DNA of 64,000 bases from the NCBI RefSeq assembly GCF_018364065.1, contig NZ_JAGZMO010000005.1, positions 123,921 through 187,920 on the forward strand, read 5' to 3'. Positions 1 through 9,441 of this stretch are shown one piece after another. The first letter of the stretch is position 1. Every line of letters starts with the position of its first letter. The translations under genes were made by a program, and so were the position numbers. A model generated the notes under the pieces. The model had not been told where the DNA came from, searched no databases, and was given only the letters and a program-made list of their open reading frames with translations. Origin of the DNA: Veillonella sp. Lineage in GTDB: Bacteria; Bacillota; Negativicutes; Veillonellales; Veillonellaceae.

Positions 1-336
1 CCACACCCACTACCGCAAAATTTCGTTTCTTTTTCAAAAACTCCTTCAAATTGACACCAATAGAGTGAGTCTATAGAATTTTTCTAAAAAGTCAGGGGAA
101 AATGATCCAAAACTACGTTCATATCTATCAACATAAACAGGTTAAATAACCTGCAATTGCTTATCAGCCCTAAACTCATACATAAAATGCATTTTTATCA
201 ACTACTTCTTGCGTATTTTCAATACATAGATGTATACTTATAACTATAAAAAGCATAATCGTCCATTGCTATTACACATAGAAGGCAGACAATTATGCGA
301 GGGAATTATTTTATACTATTTGTAAGGAGGATTATT
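1..336. other. Non-coding leader upstream of the cupin gene
   Basis: No supported gene lies here. The stretch is AT-rich and holds a small palindrome at 139-152 (aggttaaataacct) and a weak promoter candidate at 209-238. An upstream in-frame ATG at 295 has no ribosome binding site, so it is treated as leader and not as coding sequence. Confidence 0.5.
209..238 (+). promoter_or_regulatory. Candidate promoter of the cupin gene
   Basis: TTGCGT at 209-214 and TATACT at 233-238 are separated by 18 bp and would give a leader of about 90 nt. The match is partial and the surroundings are AT-rich, so this is only a candidate. Confidence 0.3.
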
Positions 337-831
337 ATGAAGTTAAGAAGATTGACCGCTCTATTGGCATTGGCCGGCGTTCTTGCCACCGGTACCGCAT
401 TAGCTGCTGACAAAACACCTACACCATTTGCCCCTGACACTCAGGTTTACCCTCGTGCAGAACTCATTACATTAGACAAGCAAAATGTGGCTAAAGGCGT
501 AGGCACTTTATACGGTAAATTCTCATTTACACGCGACCAGGCTACTGCTGATCAAGCTATTAAAGAAATCGGTTGGATGACTTTGGAAAAAGGTGCATCT
601 ATCGGTCTTCATACACATGGTGTTAACGAAGATACATACATTATCGTATCCGGCGAAGGCGTTTTCACTGACGGCAGCGGCACTGAAACAATCGTAAGAG
701 CCGGCGATATTACAATCGCTCGTCCGGGCCAAGGCCATGCCCTTCGCAACGAACAAGACGAACCATTAGTATTCCTCGACATTATTGCGCAAAACGATAC
801 ATACCAACAAACACATCCTGTAGTAAAATAA
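337..831 (+). CDS. Secreted cupin-domain protein
   Basis: A 164-residue protein with an N-terminal signal peptide (basic MKLRR, a hydrophobic stretch to about residue 22, then an Ala-x-Ala-like site near ALAAD), so it is probably periplasmic. A single cupin barrel follows. The first cupin motif is visible around the GLHTH and EDTYIIVSGEG segments (His, His, Glu metal ligands) and the second around GDITIARPGQGH (final His). Cupins of this type bind a metal and act as small oxygenases, isomerases or sensors, but the substrate cannot be inferred. The start at 337 is chosen because AAGGAGG lies 6 bases before it. A longer reading frame from 295 lacks such a site. The gene is monocistronic and converges on the next gene across a shared hairpin. 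Confidence 0.85.
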   Translation: MKLRRLTALLALAGVLATGTALAADKTPTPFAPDTQVYPRAELITLDKQNVAKGVGTLYGKFSFTRDQATADQAIKEIGWMTLEKGASIGLHTHGVNEDTYIIVSGEGVFTDGSGTETIVRAGDITIARPGQGHALRNEQDEPLVFLDIIAQNDTYQQTHPVVK

Positions 832-861
832 ACCTACTTCAGACCAACACATTTAAAATAA

Positions 862-917
862 AAAACTCCTTTCGGAGACTTTCAAATCGAATATCCCTGA
901 AAGGAGTTTTATTTTTG
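862..917. terminator. Terminator between convergent genes
   Basis: The arms AAAACTCCTTTC and GAAAGGAGTTTT pair, and both sides are rich in A or T. It can therefore stop the cupin transcript from the left and the reductase transcript from the right. Confidence 0.75.
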
Positions 918-968
918 TTGTGTTAAATTCTATGCGAAGACTTCTTATTTATCTGCTTCAATAGACTT

Positions 969-1757
969 CTATTTATGTGCTTCAATCATGCCCATAACTT
1001 CTTTGAATTCCGGATCATTATCGAAGTCAAAGTCAACTTTTTCGCCAACCTGCCAACGAATCCAAACTGCATCGTCAGGCATAATTTCAACACTTAATGG
1101 TTTAAATAAAATTGGTTGGTCTTTAGTAATACCTTCTTTTGCCATGAAAAGAGTCTGTGTAGACGTGCTGCCGTCAGCTGCCGGTGCAATAACCTGGCTC
1201 ACTTCATCTACAAGACCGGCCTGCAAGAAACTCCAGTTAATTACAGCGCCGCCACCAAGCATCATCTTTTCAACCTTCAAAACAGTTTTAATCTTTTCAC
1301 AAGCCAAAGCCAAATCTACATGGTCATTACCGCAAACTAAATAGCTGATACCTTTTTGACGAAGGAAATCTTTGTAACTGTTTGGAGTCTGTTCCGTTAC
1401 AATAGAAACAATATGAGCTTTATAATCGCCATCTTCTGTCGTATTTTCCTGCCAAGCCAATTTCCCCTTACTGTCGATAGCAATCATAAATTGACCCATG
1501 CTCACACCTTCAGCAAGGAAATCACCAGCCGGTACAGGAGCGGCATTTTCATTAACCTCAGGAGTTGCGTACATCGTGTAATTATCATCAATCGTCGTAC
1601 GACCTAACAACAGCGCCTGATACGAATACTTCTGATGCTGAACCATATCAAACGAATCCCCTACATCCGCTGCTGACGGACGCCAAAGATATTTCCCCAT
1701 AATCTTACCATCTAAACTAGTTTCCATGTGACAAAAAATAAACGGTCTCTGTGACAT
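969..1757 (-). CDS. RibD C-terminal / dihydrofolate reductase-fold protein
   Basis: A 262-residue cytoplasmic protein of the RibD_C (riboflavin-specific deaminase-reductase C-terminal) family, which has the DHFR fold and uses NAD(P)H. Typical features are the N-terminal HMETSLDGKI segment, LLLGRTT, and the nucleotide-binding MLGGGAVINWSFLQAGLVDE segment. There is no deaminase domain, so it is not a full RibD and its substrate is unknown. An in-frame ATG six codons upstream (1775) exists, but the GGTGGAG sequence lies just before the ATG at 1757, which makes that the better start. It is transcribed alone and ends near the hairpin at 862-917. Confidence 0.75.
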   Translation of the reverse strand: MSQRPFIFCHMETSLDGKIMGKYLWRPSAADVGDSFDMVQHQKYSYQALLLGRTTIDDNYTMYATPEVNENAAPVPAGDFLAEGVSMGQFMIAIDSKGKLAWQENTTEDGDYKAHIVSIVTEQTPNSYKDFLRQKGISYLVCGNDHVDLALACEKIKTVLKVEKMMLGGGAVINWSFLQAGLVDEVSQVIAPAADGSTSTQTLFMAKEGITKDQPILFKPLSVEIMPDDAVWIRWQVGEKVDFDFDNDPEFKEVMGMIEAHK

Positions 1758-2100
1758 TTCTGCTCCACCTTTCATACCTTTCAGTAATATATAGAAAAAT
1801 TTATTGAAAACATTTTAATTCAATCATTGGATAGCCTCTTTAAAAAGAACCATCCCTATATATGTAGTGTAACAGTTGAAGTCGACTCCAAGTCAAGCCC
1901 TTTTTGTCCACTCTTATCAACTACCTTCAAATGCACATAAAAAAGTGTAAAAATATTTCCCCAATAAAAAATATACCCCCGAAGCACCAAATAAATCACA
2001 CTATAGCCAAATACTCTGAATAAGACTCTTCCAATAAAAAATATCCTCCCGGAGTAATACCTTCTGAGCTTGACGAAGGGTTTACGAGGGAGGATATTTT
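1758..2100. other. Intergenic region with a duplicated short motif
   Basis: No gene is seen. The sequence CCAATAAAAAATAT occurs twice (near 1962 and 2031), the second copy leading into the fchA terminator. The rest is AT-rich promoter space for the reductase. Confidence 0.4.
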
Positions 2101-2102
2101 TT
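2036..2102 (-). terminator. Terminator of fchA
   Basis: The arms AAAAATATCCTCCC and GGGAGGATATTTTT form a strong stem directly after the fchA stop codon, with T-rich sequence on the minus strand. The loop is about 35 bases long. Confidence 0.7.
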
Positions 2103-2721
2103 ATAAATTTACTTTTGAGAGTATAGTTTTTTCACGCTCATCCGCCATCGCTTCCATGTCCGCCATTTTCTTCTGCAGGTCTTCCACAAAGGCCTGATCT
2201 TTGATGCTTCCCAAATTGATTTTCACATTTAGGAATGCAGACTTTACAGCAGCACGAGCATTATGAACAGCCACAGCACCATCGGTCACGAGGTTTGTGT
2301 TGCCACGCTCAATAACGGCTTCTGCCAAAGCAAAAAGATGCATAGCTGTTTCGCCGATTTTAAATGGCACTAACGCGGCTTTTTGAGAGGCTGCCTGAAT
2401 ATGTGCTATGCGAATGGCTTTCTCTTCGTCCGTATTCTTCGGCAATTTGTACGCCGCCATGATTTCATTGAAAGCTGCACAGTCTTCGTCAATCATATCT
2501 AAAAATTGACGCTTCATTGCTGCAGTTTTTGTCTGAATGACCTGCATTTCCGGCCCCACATCTTTATACTTTTCCTTTCCGATCGTCAGGTTTGCCACCA
2601 TTTCGATAAGCGCCGCCCCGGAAGATGCGGTTAATGCCGCCACGCTACCGCCACCCGGTGTGGGTGCGGAAGAACCTGTTTCTTCTATAAATGCCTGTAA
2701 TGTTAAGTCTTTAATAGCCAT
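2101..2721 (-). CDS. fchA: Methenyltetrahydrofolate cyclohydrolase / formiminocyclodeaminase family
   Basis: A 206-residue all-helical protein of the FTCD_C (formimidoyltransferase-cyclodeaminase C-terminal) family. The hallmark glycine-rich SAPTPGGGSVAAL segment is at residues 18-30. Stand-alone members such as FchA interconvert 5,10-methenyl-THF and 10-formyl-THF, while fused members act in histidine degradation. Its neighbour fhs makes 10-formyl-THF, which favours the cyclohydrolase role. AAGGAG precedes the ATG. The gene lies 188 bp downstream of fhs in the same direction and ends at a strong hairpin, so the two may be cotranscribed. Confidence 0.85.
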   Translation of the reverse strand: MAIKDLTLQAFIEETGSSAPTPGGGSVAALTASSGAALIEMVANLTIGKEKYKDVGPEMQVIQTKTAAMKRQFLDMIDEDCAAFNEIMAAYKLPKNTDEEKAIRIAHIQAASQKAALVPFKIGETAMHLFALAEAVIERGNTNLVTDGAVAVHNARAAVKSAFLNVKINLGSIKDQAFVEDLQKKMADMEAMADEREKTILSKVNL

Positions 2722-2909
2722 ACAATCTCCTTATATAAACGTATAAGCATCAATTAACGGCTAAAGTTAATCAATGCTTATACCATGAAATAACAATACT
2801 ATATGCTGAAAATTAAGAGCAGTTACAATCTGCTGTAAGTTTTAAACCAATGAATCAGTCATAAAACAAAGGCTAAGCTGAAATGCCTATAATGTCCTCA
2901 ACTATACAA

Positions 2910-4580
2910 TTAGAACAAGCCTGTAATTTTTCCGTCCGCATCAATATCCATTTTAAGGGCAGCCGGTGCTTTAGGAAGGCCAGGCATAACCATGATATTG
3001 CTTGTGCGGCAAACAATGAAGCCTGCACCATTGGCAATACGCACGTCCTGTACGTTGATAGTGAAATCGGAAGGTGCGCCCAATAATTCAGGATTATCGC
3101 TCAAGGAGTACTGTGTCTTAGCGATACAAATTGGTAATTTATCTAAGCCCCAGTCTTCCAACTGTGCAATTTGTTTTTTCGCATTAGCTGTAAATTCTAC
3201 GCCATTACCGCCGTAAATTTTCTGAACAATATGAGTAATTTTTTCAGGAATTGTTTCGTTTACGTCGTACATCATGGTTGGAGCCGGATTGGATTTTTCA
3301 ACAATAGCCGCTACTTGTTTAGCCATGTCGATACCGCCTTCGCCGCCTTTTTCCCAACATTCGTTAAGGCTTACATCTACGCCGTAAGCTTCGCATTTTT
3401 CCAATAATTTCTTAATTTCCGCATCTGTGTCGGAAGAGAATTTATTAATTGCTACGAGTACAGGAATACCGAAACCGCGCATGTTTTCGATCTGTTTTGC
3501 CAAGTTAACAAAGCCCGCATCTACAGCCGCCACGTTTTCAGTGTTCAAGTCCTGTTTCTTCACGCCACCATGCATTTTCAACGCACGAATGGTAGCAACA
3601 ACAACTACTGCGTTAGGGAAAATGTCGCCATAGTGACATTTAATATCTAAGAATTTTTCAGCGCCCAAGTCAGCACCGAAACCGGCTTCCGTAACAACGA
3701 TATCGCCAAGTTTTAGAGCCAATTTAGTAGCCAAGATGGAGTTACAACCGTGCGCAATATTAGCGAAAGGACCGCCATGAACAAGAGCCGGTGTATGTTC
3801 CAATGTTTGTACCAAGTTAGGTTTAATTGCATCTTTCATAAGAAGAGCCATAGCTCCTTCGCAGCCTAACTGATGTACGTAAACAGGTTCGCCCTTCATG
3901 TTGGAACCGATTACGATGCGGCCGAAACGTGCTTTTAAGTCTTCAAGACTTGTTGCCAAGCATAAAGCAGCCATAATTTCAGAGGCAACAGTGATCATAA
4001 AGCCGTCTTCACGAGGGAAGCCGCACACTTTGCCGCCCAAACCTACAACTACGTTGCGAAGGGCACGATCGTTCATGTCCATAACGCGGCGCCAGGAGAT
4101 TTGGCGAATATCAATGTTCAATTCATTGCCCTGATGTACATGGTTATCAATCATAGCGGATAACAGATTGTTAGCCGAAGTGATGGCATGCATATCGCCT
4201 GTAAAATGAAGGTTGATGTCATCCATTGGTACAACTTGTGCGTAACCGCCGCCGGCAGCGCCGCCTTTAATACCGAATACAGGACCTAAAGAAGGTTCAC
4301 GCAAAGCTACAATCGTATTTTTACCAATTTTATTGAGGGCCTGTGCCAAACCGATAGAAGTGGTAGATTTACCTTCCCCTGCCGGTGTAGGTGTGATAGC
4401 TGTAACCAACACTAATTTGCCGTTCGGTTTATTTTCCAAACGTTTCAACGTAGACAGCGATACTTTAGCCTTATAATGTCCGTATTGTTCCAGTTCTTCC
4501 GGTAAAATCCCGCATTTATCAGCTATTTCTGTAATTGGGGCCATCTGATTCGCTTGTGCAATTTCAATATCACTGTACAT
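2910..4580 (-). CDS. fhs: Formate--tetrahydrofolate ligase
   Basis: A 556-residue enzyme that makes 10-formyl-THF from formate, THF and ATP, feeding purine synthesis and formyl-Met initiation. The ATP-binding [15 protein letters not shown] motif is near residue 65, followed by the family segments [20 protein letters not shown] and TGDMHAI. The length matches the family (about 555-560). The start is backed by AGGAGGT 7 bases before the ATG. It lies upstream of fchA on the same strand, forming a short one-carbon cluster. Confidence 0.97.
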   Translation of the reverse strand: MYSDIEIAQANQMAPITEIADKCGILPEELEQYGHYKAKVSLSTLKRLENKPNGKLVLVTAITPTPAGEGKSTTSIGLAQALNKIGKNTIVALREPSLGPVFGIKGGAAGGGYAQVVPMDDINLHFTGDMHAITSANNLLSAMIDNHVHQGNELNIDIRQISWRRVMDMNDRALRNVVVGLGGKVCGFPREDGFMITVASEIMAALCLATSLEDLKARFGRIVIGSNMKGEPVYVHQLGCEGAMALLMKDAIKPNLVQTLEHTPALVHGGPFANIAHGCNSILATKLALKLGDIVVTEAGFGADLGAEKFLDIKCHYGDIFPNAVVVVATIRALKMHGGVKKQDLNTENVAAVDAGFVNLAKQIENMRGFGIPVLVAINKFSSDTDAEIKKLLEKCEAYGVDVSLNECWEKGGEGGIDMAKQVAAIVEKSNPAPTMMYDVNETIPEKITHIVQKIYGGNGVEFTANAKKQIAQLEDWGLDKLPICIAKTQYSLSDNPELLGAPSDFTINVQDVRIANGAGFIVCRTSNIMVMPGLPKAPAALKMDIDADGKITGLF

Positions 4581-4885
4581 GAGTATACCTCCTATAGGCT
4601 CTGTTTACTATAAATCTATAATATTAAATTTACAACAATCAGTAGAGATTTTCAACCTTTATTTTAAATCTCCGCTTATTAATTTAGTTTCATAAATAAG
4701 CATTGCTTATTTACATGTAATACGGCGTAAACTACTAAAAAACCATATCTCTATCTATTTTACTATATTTATCTATATTCCTCTACTGTACATTCATCCA
4801 TTTCAATGCGACGTAACATATAATTTGCGCATAAAAATATGCCCCATAATCATAAATCATGATTATGAGGCAATACCACTAAAAT
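4581..4885. other. Intergenic region between moeA and fhs
   Basis: No gene is visible. It holds the moeA terminator at its left end and the AT-rich promoter region of fhs at its right. I could not assign -35 and -10 boxes with confidence. Confidence 0.4.
4832..4873 (-). terminator. Terminator of moeA
   Basis: The arms GCCCCATAATCAT and ATGATTATGAGGC pair with one mismatch. On the minus strand the stem is followed by a T-rich run just after the moeA stop. Confidence 0.65.
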
Positions 4886-6196
4886 TTATTTAGGCATTTT
4901 CAACAGCATAACCTGCACCATTTGGCCTGCTTTATACGAATGCTGCCCCTGTTCAAGCTTCGCCAAGCCGTTCACATGAGCCAAGCCCAATAAAGCACTC
5001 GATGTGAGCAGGCTGTTCGGTCTGAACACAAGGCCTTCAGGCCCTGCACAAATCTGCCCCTGTACATAGCGAGCAAAGGGATTATGCTTATTAATATCTG
5101 TTTCCAAAGGCAAGGTCATCGTCATGGCTTCAATCGTCTTCAACCCCTGACAATGCTTAAGTATAGGCAATGCCAATAAATAAAATCCGTTAAATGCGGC
5201 CGCCGGGTTGCCTGACAATCCGAAACAAAGCGTGTAGAAATCGTCAGTTGTAGCTTCCGCTATAGTTTCTGTTTTAAATTCTGTTGGAGATACTGTATTA
5301 TCACGGTCTGCAGTTTTTACAATAACTCCCCCGTAGGACGCCGCACCGGGCCGCATATGAATGCGCGTGTACAAATCCTTCGCACCAAGGGAACGATAAA
5401 TCTCCGGCATGCAATCATATTCACCCACAGACACGCCGCCGGTGCTGATAATTACATCCGCATCAACGGCCATCCGTTTCACCACTTCAATTTCGTGGCT
5501 CAGCATTTCAGGATCATCACTGACGTGATATGTTTCCATCACCGCAAAGCCCTGTTCACGGAGCAAGTTTGAAAGCATAAAGAAATTGGAGTTATAAATC
5601 TGACCTGCCTGCAAAGGCTGACCGGGAAATATCACTTCGCGCCCCGATGTGAGTAGCACGATGTTTAACCGTTTATACACAGGCACGCGGTCATAGCCCA
5701 GTCCGGCCGCCACGGCGATAGCAGATCCATCCATCAAAATTCCCGCCTCGAGAATCGTATCGCCCTGTCGGCATTCCTCACCACGTGGCACAATATTTTC
5801 GCCACGATGAATTTCGCCCTGCACAGTAATGTACTGACCGTCGAACTGACAGCGCTCCTGCATAATCATAGTATCGCAATCTTCAGGGATGGGCGCGCCC
5901 GTCATGATGCGCACTGCTTCACCGGAGCCTACATGACCGGCGAACACTTCGCCTGCGCCGATACAGCCGATGACACGAAAACGCCGACTTAATTCATCCT
6001 CAGCGCCATATGAAATTACAAAGCCATCGTACGGAGACTTTCTAAAGGCCGGTATATCGCTCCGGGCCTTTAAATCTTCCGCCAACACGCGACCTGCCGC
6101 CTCTTGAAGCGCCACATATTCCACTGACTGCTTATTTCGTTCCTTTAATGCGTCGAGCCATAACGCACGACTCGCCGCCACTGTAACCGAAGCCAT
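4886..6196 (-). CDS. moeA: Molybdopterin molybdenumtransferase MoeA
   Basis: A 436-residue protein of the MoeA family, which inserts molybdate into adenylylated molybdopterin. The order of MoeA domains is visible: an N-terminal domain with SPYDGFVI (the usual motif reads more like SAMDGYA), the MGAPIP-like MTGAPIPED segment, the MoCF-binding fold with STGGVSVGEYD, and LSGNPAAAFNGF (usual form LPGNPVSA). Length is slightly above the usual 400-410 because of an insertion near residues 295-320. It lies 133 bp after the mobA-mobB fusion on the same strand, and the two probably form an operon. Confidence 0.9.
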   Translation of the reverse strand: MASVTVAASRALWLDALKERNKQSVEYVALQEAAGRVLAEDLKARSDIPAFRKSPYDGFVISYGAEDELSRRFRVIGCIGAGEVFAGHVGSGEAVRIMTGAPIPEDCDTMIMQERCQFDGQYITVQGEIHRGENIVPRGEECRQGDTILEAGILMDGSAIAVAAGLGYDRVPVYKRLNIVLLTSGREVIFPGQPLQAGQIYNSNFFMLSNLLREQGFAVMETYHVSDDPEMLSHEIEVVKRMAVDADVIISTGGVSVGEYDCMPEIYRSLGAKDLYTRIHMRPGAASYGGVIVKTADRDNTVSPTEFKTETIAEATTDDFYTLCFGLSGNPAAAFNGFYLLALPILKHCQGLKTIEAMTMTLPLETDINKHNPFARYVQGQICAGPEGLVFRPNSLLTSSALLGLAHVNGLAKLEQGQHSYKAGQMVQVMLLKMPK

Positions 6197-6329
6197 AAGA
6201 ACTCCCTAAATTCATAACACCCAAACCTAAAACTCAAAAAAAACCTAAAATTACACCTAAAGCTAAGCCCAAAATAAAGACAAGACTAAACCTAAAGCTT
6301 AAAAATAAGCTAAAAACTTCCTACCCTGT
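6197..6329. repeat. Degenerate CCTAAA repeat between mobAB and moeA
   Basis: About five irregular copies of a CCTAAA-containing unit (ACCTAAAA, ACCTAAAGC and similar) lie between about 6220 and 6300. There is no reading frame. The spacing is irregular, so this is a degenerate repeat. Confidence 0.4.
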
Positions 6330-7709
6330 CTATTTCTTTGGAATAACCCACTCAAGCAACCATTTCGCCAATTCTTCCATTTGTTGAGGGCCGAAGCGTC
6401 CCACAGTGCCACCGAAGTTATCAGTAGCCACAACAGCAGGAGCGCCGGAATCTTCAACGGTCGTTTCCACCGATTCTTCCAATACCTTTTCAGCCGATAC
6501 AACGGCAATGACAGATCTTGCATCCACCACATTTTCTAGGGTACTTCCAGTCTTTTCAACTTCGCCGGTTTCTTCAGCATGTTCACGCACGCTTTCCACC
6601 TTAACGATTGGCATAACGCCTTGGCTTCGTGTTTCCAATACCACCAGATCCACATTGTGATCCAATAATTGCTCCGCCAATTGAGCCGGATTTATCTTTC
6701 GTTCCTGTTTGGAAATCATGGCATAGCTGTCGGGACCGCTAATTACAACGGACTTGGCCCCCGCCTGAGAGGCACGCCAGGTGTCGCTTCCCTCTTTGTC
6801 CATCATGAAACCATGACGATCACTTTTTACATAGCCCACTTCATAACCTAGGGCAGAAAACTCTTTAATCAGTTCCGTTGCTACCGTCGTTTTACCGCAG
6901 CCGGAATGTTCGGCGGACACGGAAATAATCGGTACCTGACGGAATAAGTTTTCATTGAACGAACGAGCCAATTTATAATCGAGCACCGTGTTTACATTGC
7001 GGTACTGCAACGCCTCTTCATCAACGTTGAAATACTCTGTATTTACCGTTTCAAACAGAGCCTGCACGCGATATTCGCCCCGTTGTAATAAGGTCTTAAT
7101 CGCATCCACACAACGACGGCTGTACAATGCCCCCATCGGTTCCACGTGGCCGTGCAACATCGGTACTACGCAATCAACGGCTCGTTGCCCCGGAGACGTG
7201 AGCATGTCGCAAGTAGTGGCAAAGTCGAAATGATCAAAGAACGGCATATCCACAGATACAGCCAAATAGACTTCGCTGTTCCCTTTGCGCAAGCCAGCCA
7301 ATAACCCGCTCAGAGGCCCCTTACTTTCTCCTTCATCGGGTATAACCCACATAGTAATACATTCATCGTCGGAAATAACCCAGCGCAGTGAAATACTCAT
7401 ATCTGGTTGAATAGCCCGCAATTCGTCTTCACAAAGCGCCGCATGACCTGAATAATCGCTCATAGGATGAGACGCATAAATCGTCCCCGGCAACTGTTCC
7501 AAATTAATTGGCTCATTGGACGAGATAATAATATCTGCCGGCTTAGCGGCCCGTGCTCTCCGCAACAATTCCGTCAGCAGCGTGCCTTCCCCCCAAGGCA
7601 GATTCGATTTATTTTGCCCCATGCGGGAGCTCTTCCCGCCATTTAAAATTAAAATTCCCCGTTTATATGCATGATGACCGTCTGTGCGTTCCAGCATAAG
7701 TCGTTTCAT
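6330..7709 (-). CDS. mobAB: MobA-MobB fusion: molybdenum cofactor guanylyltransferase and adaptor
   Basis: A 459-residue two-domain protein. Residues about 15-225 are a MobA-like nucleotidyltransferase with LILNGGKSSRMGQNKSNLPW (the LxGGxSxRMGxxK signature), a domain that attaches GMP to Mo-molybdopterin. Residues about 255-455 are a MobB-like GTP-binding domain with the P-loop SAEHSGCGKTTVA. An acidic, Val- and Glu-rich stretch at about residues 370-430 looks like an insertion relative to stand-alone MobB. The next gene downstream is moeA, so late steps of Mo-cofactor synthesis are grouped here. No molybdoenzyme is in the window. Confidence 0.88.
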   Translation of the reverse strand: MKRLMLERTDGHHAYKRGILILNGGKSSRMGQNKSNLPWGEGTLLTELLRRARAAKPADIIISSNEPINLEQLPGTIYASHPMSDYSGHAALCEDELRAIQPDMSISLRWVISDDECITMWVIPDEGESKGPLSGLLAGLRKGNSEVYLAVSVDMPFFDHFDFATTCDMLTSPGQRAVDCVVPMLHGHVEPMGALYSRRCVDAIKTLLQRGEYRVQALFETVNTEYFNVDEEALQYRNVNTVLDYKLARSFNENLFRQVPIISVSAEHSGCGKTTVATELIKEFSALGYEVGYVKSDRHGFMMDKEGSDTWRASQAGAKSVVISGPDSYAMISKQERKINPAQLAEQLLDHNVDLVVLETRSQGVMPIVKVESVREHAEETGEVEKTGSTLENVVDARSVIAVVSAEKVLEESVETTVEDSGAPAVVATDNFGGTVGRFGPQQMEELAKWLLEWVIPKK

Positions 7710-7735
7710 TCAATCACCTTCTAAAAATCGTCCTA

Positions 7736-7828
7736 CGGAACAAAGTTTCTGTTACCCTCTTTCTACAGAGTAATCCTTCAAAGAGTACGCCTTCAAAGAG
7801 TAACCGGACGGCTAACAGTTTTGTTCCA
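7736..7828 (-). repeat. Inverted repeat and small direct repeat after the thiT remnant
   Basis: GGAACAAAGTTTCTGTTA near 7738 and TAACAGTTTTGTTCC near 7813 form an imperfect inverted repeat around two copies of CCTTCAAAGAGTA. It may be the old terminator of the decayed gene to its right. Confidence 0.35.
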
Positions 7829-7832
7829 CGCA

Positions 7833-8027
7833 TTAAGGTCGCCGCGTCACCGACGAAATGCCCCTCATTATGCGCTCATAGAACAGTAATATTACAATTA
7901 AGTTAATAATAAGCTCCGGCACCATGTAGCTCGCGTTGTAAATCATGGAATAGATCCACGGACTTTGCCCCTTCGGCGCATATTCTGCAAACACAATTAC
8001 CACGGAAACGCCAAGAGCGTATTTCCA
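7833..8027 (-). pseudogene. thiT: Decayed 3' end of a ThiT-type thiamine transporter gene
   Basis: Read on the minus strand, one frame gives 64 codons and a stop. It contains the segment FAEYAPKGQSPWIYSMIYN, then NASYMVPELI and a hydrophobic final helix. This matches the C-terminal end of the ThiT/YuaJ family (the substrate-specificity component of the thiamine ECF transporter, usually about 180-200 residues). An in-frame TAG lies immediately upstream, and the first two thirds of the gene are missing. About 10 bases above the remnant is an AAGGAG motif, as if a deletion joined an old promoter and RBS region to the gene's tail. The family call rests on motif memory only. Confidence 0.6.
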
Positions 8028-8214
8028 CTATTCACTTTGACTCCTTAAGCAATATATTTACCCAATTTACTATTACAAATAGCAAATTAATTATAACACA
8101 TCTATCGTTTCTATTTGGGCTCATGGCCTTGCTGAATTAGCAATATTTTTTGCCAAATTTGCAGTCTGCCACCACATCTTTTTGAAAAAATCAGAACGTT
8201 ATTCGGAACATCGG

Positions 8215-8243
8215 TTGTTTTATTCGGACTTTTTATGTATAAT
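8215..8243 (+). promoter_or_regulatory. guaC promoter with a 21-bp spaced direct repeat
   Basis: TTGTTT at 8215-8220 and TATAAT at 8238-8243 are 17 bp apart. The nonamer TTATTCGGA occurs at 8199-8207 and again at 8220-8228, exactly 21 bp apart, so the second copy sits between the -35 and -10 boxes. On the other strand each copy reads TCCGAATAA, which resembles the CCGAA core of the Firmicute PurBox. Confidence 0.6.
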
Positions 8244-8289
8244 ATTTAATGGATTATTATGTAATTGATATTTATACAGGAGGATTTAC

Positions 8290-9276
8290 ATGATAAACAC
8301 AACTAACATTTTTGACTATGAAGATATTCAACTCATCCCTAATAAGTGTATCGTAAACAGCCGCAGCGAATGTGATACAACAGTAAAATTAGGTTCCCAT
8401 ACATTCCGTCTGCCGGTTGTTCCTGCAAACATGCAGACAATCATCGACGAAGAATTGGCTGAAAAATTAGCTCGCGAAAACTATTTCTACATTATGCACC
8501 GCTTCACTCCAAACACTCGTTTGGACTTCATCAAAGACATGAAAGCGAAAGGACTTTACGCTTCCATCAGTATCGGTGTTAAAGAAGAAGAGTTCGACTT
8601 CGTTCACCAGATTAAAGAAGCCGGCTTGGCTCCTGAATTCATTACTATCGACATTGCACACGGTCATTCCAACTCTGTCATTAAAATGATTCAGCACATT
8701 AAAAAAGAATTACCTTCCAGCTTCGTAATTGCCGGTAACGTTGGTACTCCTGAAGCTGTTCGTGAACTTGAAAATGCCGGTGCCGATGCAACTAAGATCG
8801 GTATTGGACCTGGTAAAGTTTGTATTACTAAATTAAAAACCGGTTTTGGTACAGGCGGTTGGCAGTTATCTGCTGTTCGTTGGTGCAGTAAAGCCGCTAC
8901 TAAGCCTATCATCGCTGACGGCGGTATTCGCGACCACGGCGACATTGCAAAATCCATCCGTTTCGGCGCAACTATGGTTATGATCGGTTCCCTCTTTGCA
9001 GGTCACGTAGAATCTCCGGGCAAAACTGTTGAAATCGAAGGTAAACCTTACAAAGAATACTTCGGCAGTGCATCGGAATCCCAAAAAGGCGAACGTAAAA
9101 ACGTGGAAGGCAAGAAAATGTACATTCCTTCCAAAGGCAGCCTGTTCGATACATTAACTGAAATGGAACAAGACTTACAGTCCTCCATCTCCTATGCAGG
9201 CGGCAACAGCCTTAACGCAATCCGCAAAGTTGACTATGTAATCGTTAAAAACTCCATTTTCAACGGCGACCGTTAA
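8290..9276 (+). CDS. guaC: GMP reductase
   Basis: A 328-residue TIM-barrel enzyme that converts GMP to IMP with NADPH, releasing ammonia and rebalancing purine pools. The catalytic cysteine is Cys178 in [11 protein letters not shown]. The phosphate-binding [19 protein letters not shown] segment follows. The length and the absence of CBS domains separate it from IMP dehydrogenase. AGGAGG lies 7 bases before the start. It stands alone between its own promoter and a strong terminator, on the strand opposite to its neighbours. Confidence 0.97.
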   Translation: MINTTNIFDYEDIQLIPNKCIVNSRSECDTTVKLGSHTFRLPVVPANMQTIIDEELAEKLARENYFYIMHRFTPNTRLDFIKDMKAKGLYASISIGVKEEEFDFVHQIKEAGLAPEFITIDIAHGHSNSVIKMIQHIKKELPSSFVIAGNVGTPEAVRELENAGADATKIGIGPGKVCITKLKTGFGTGGWQLSAVRWCSKAATKPIIADGGIRDHGDIAKSIRFGATMVMIGSLFAGHVESPGKTVEIEGKPYKEYFGSASESQKGERKNVEGKKMYIPSKGSLFDTLTEMEQDLQSSISYAGGNSLNAIRKVDYVIVKNSIFNGDR

Positions 9277-9308
9277 TCTGTAAGAAAAACTTAAAACTTA
9301 ATATATAA

Positions 9309-9357
9309 TAAAAACTACCTCTAACAGCACTTGAGCTATTAGAGGTAGTTTTTTATT
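9309..9357 (+). terminator. Terminator of guaC
   Basis: The arms AAAACTACCTCTAA and TTAGAGGTAGTTTT surround a short loop and are followed by a T run. Confidence 0.85.
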
Positions 9358-9441
9358 TCTTCATTGTATTATATAGTGTTACTTTTCCAATATAGACTTA
9401 CTTTCGCACTTCTCTTTTAAGCAGTTCTCACAGTCCTACAA

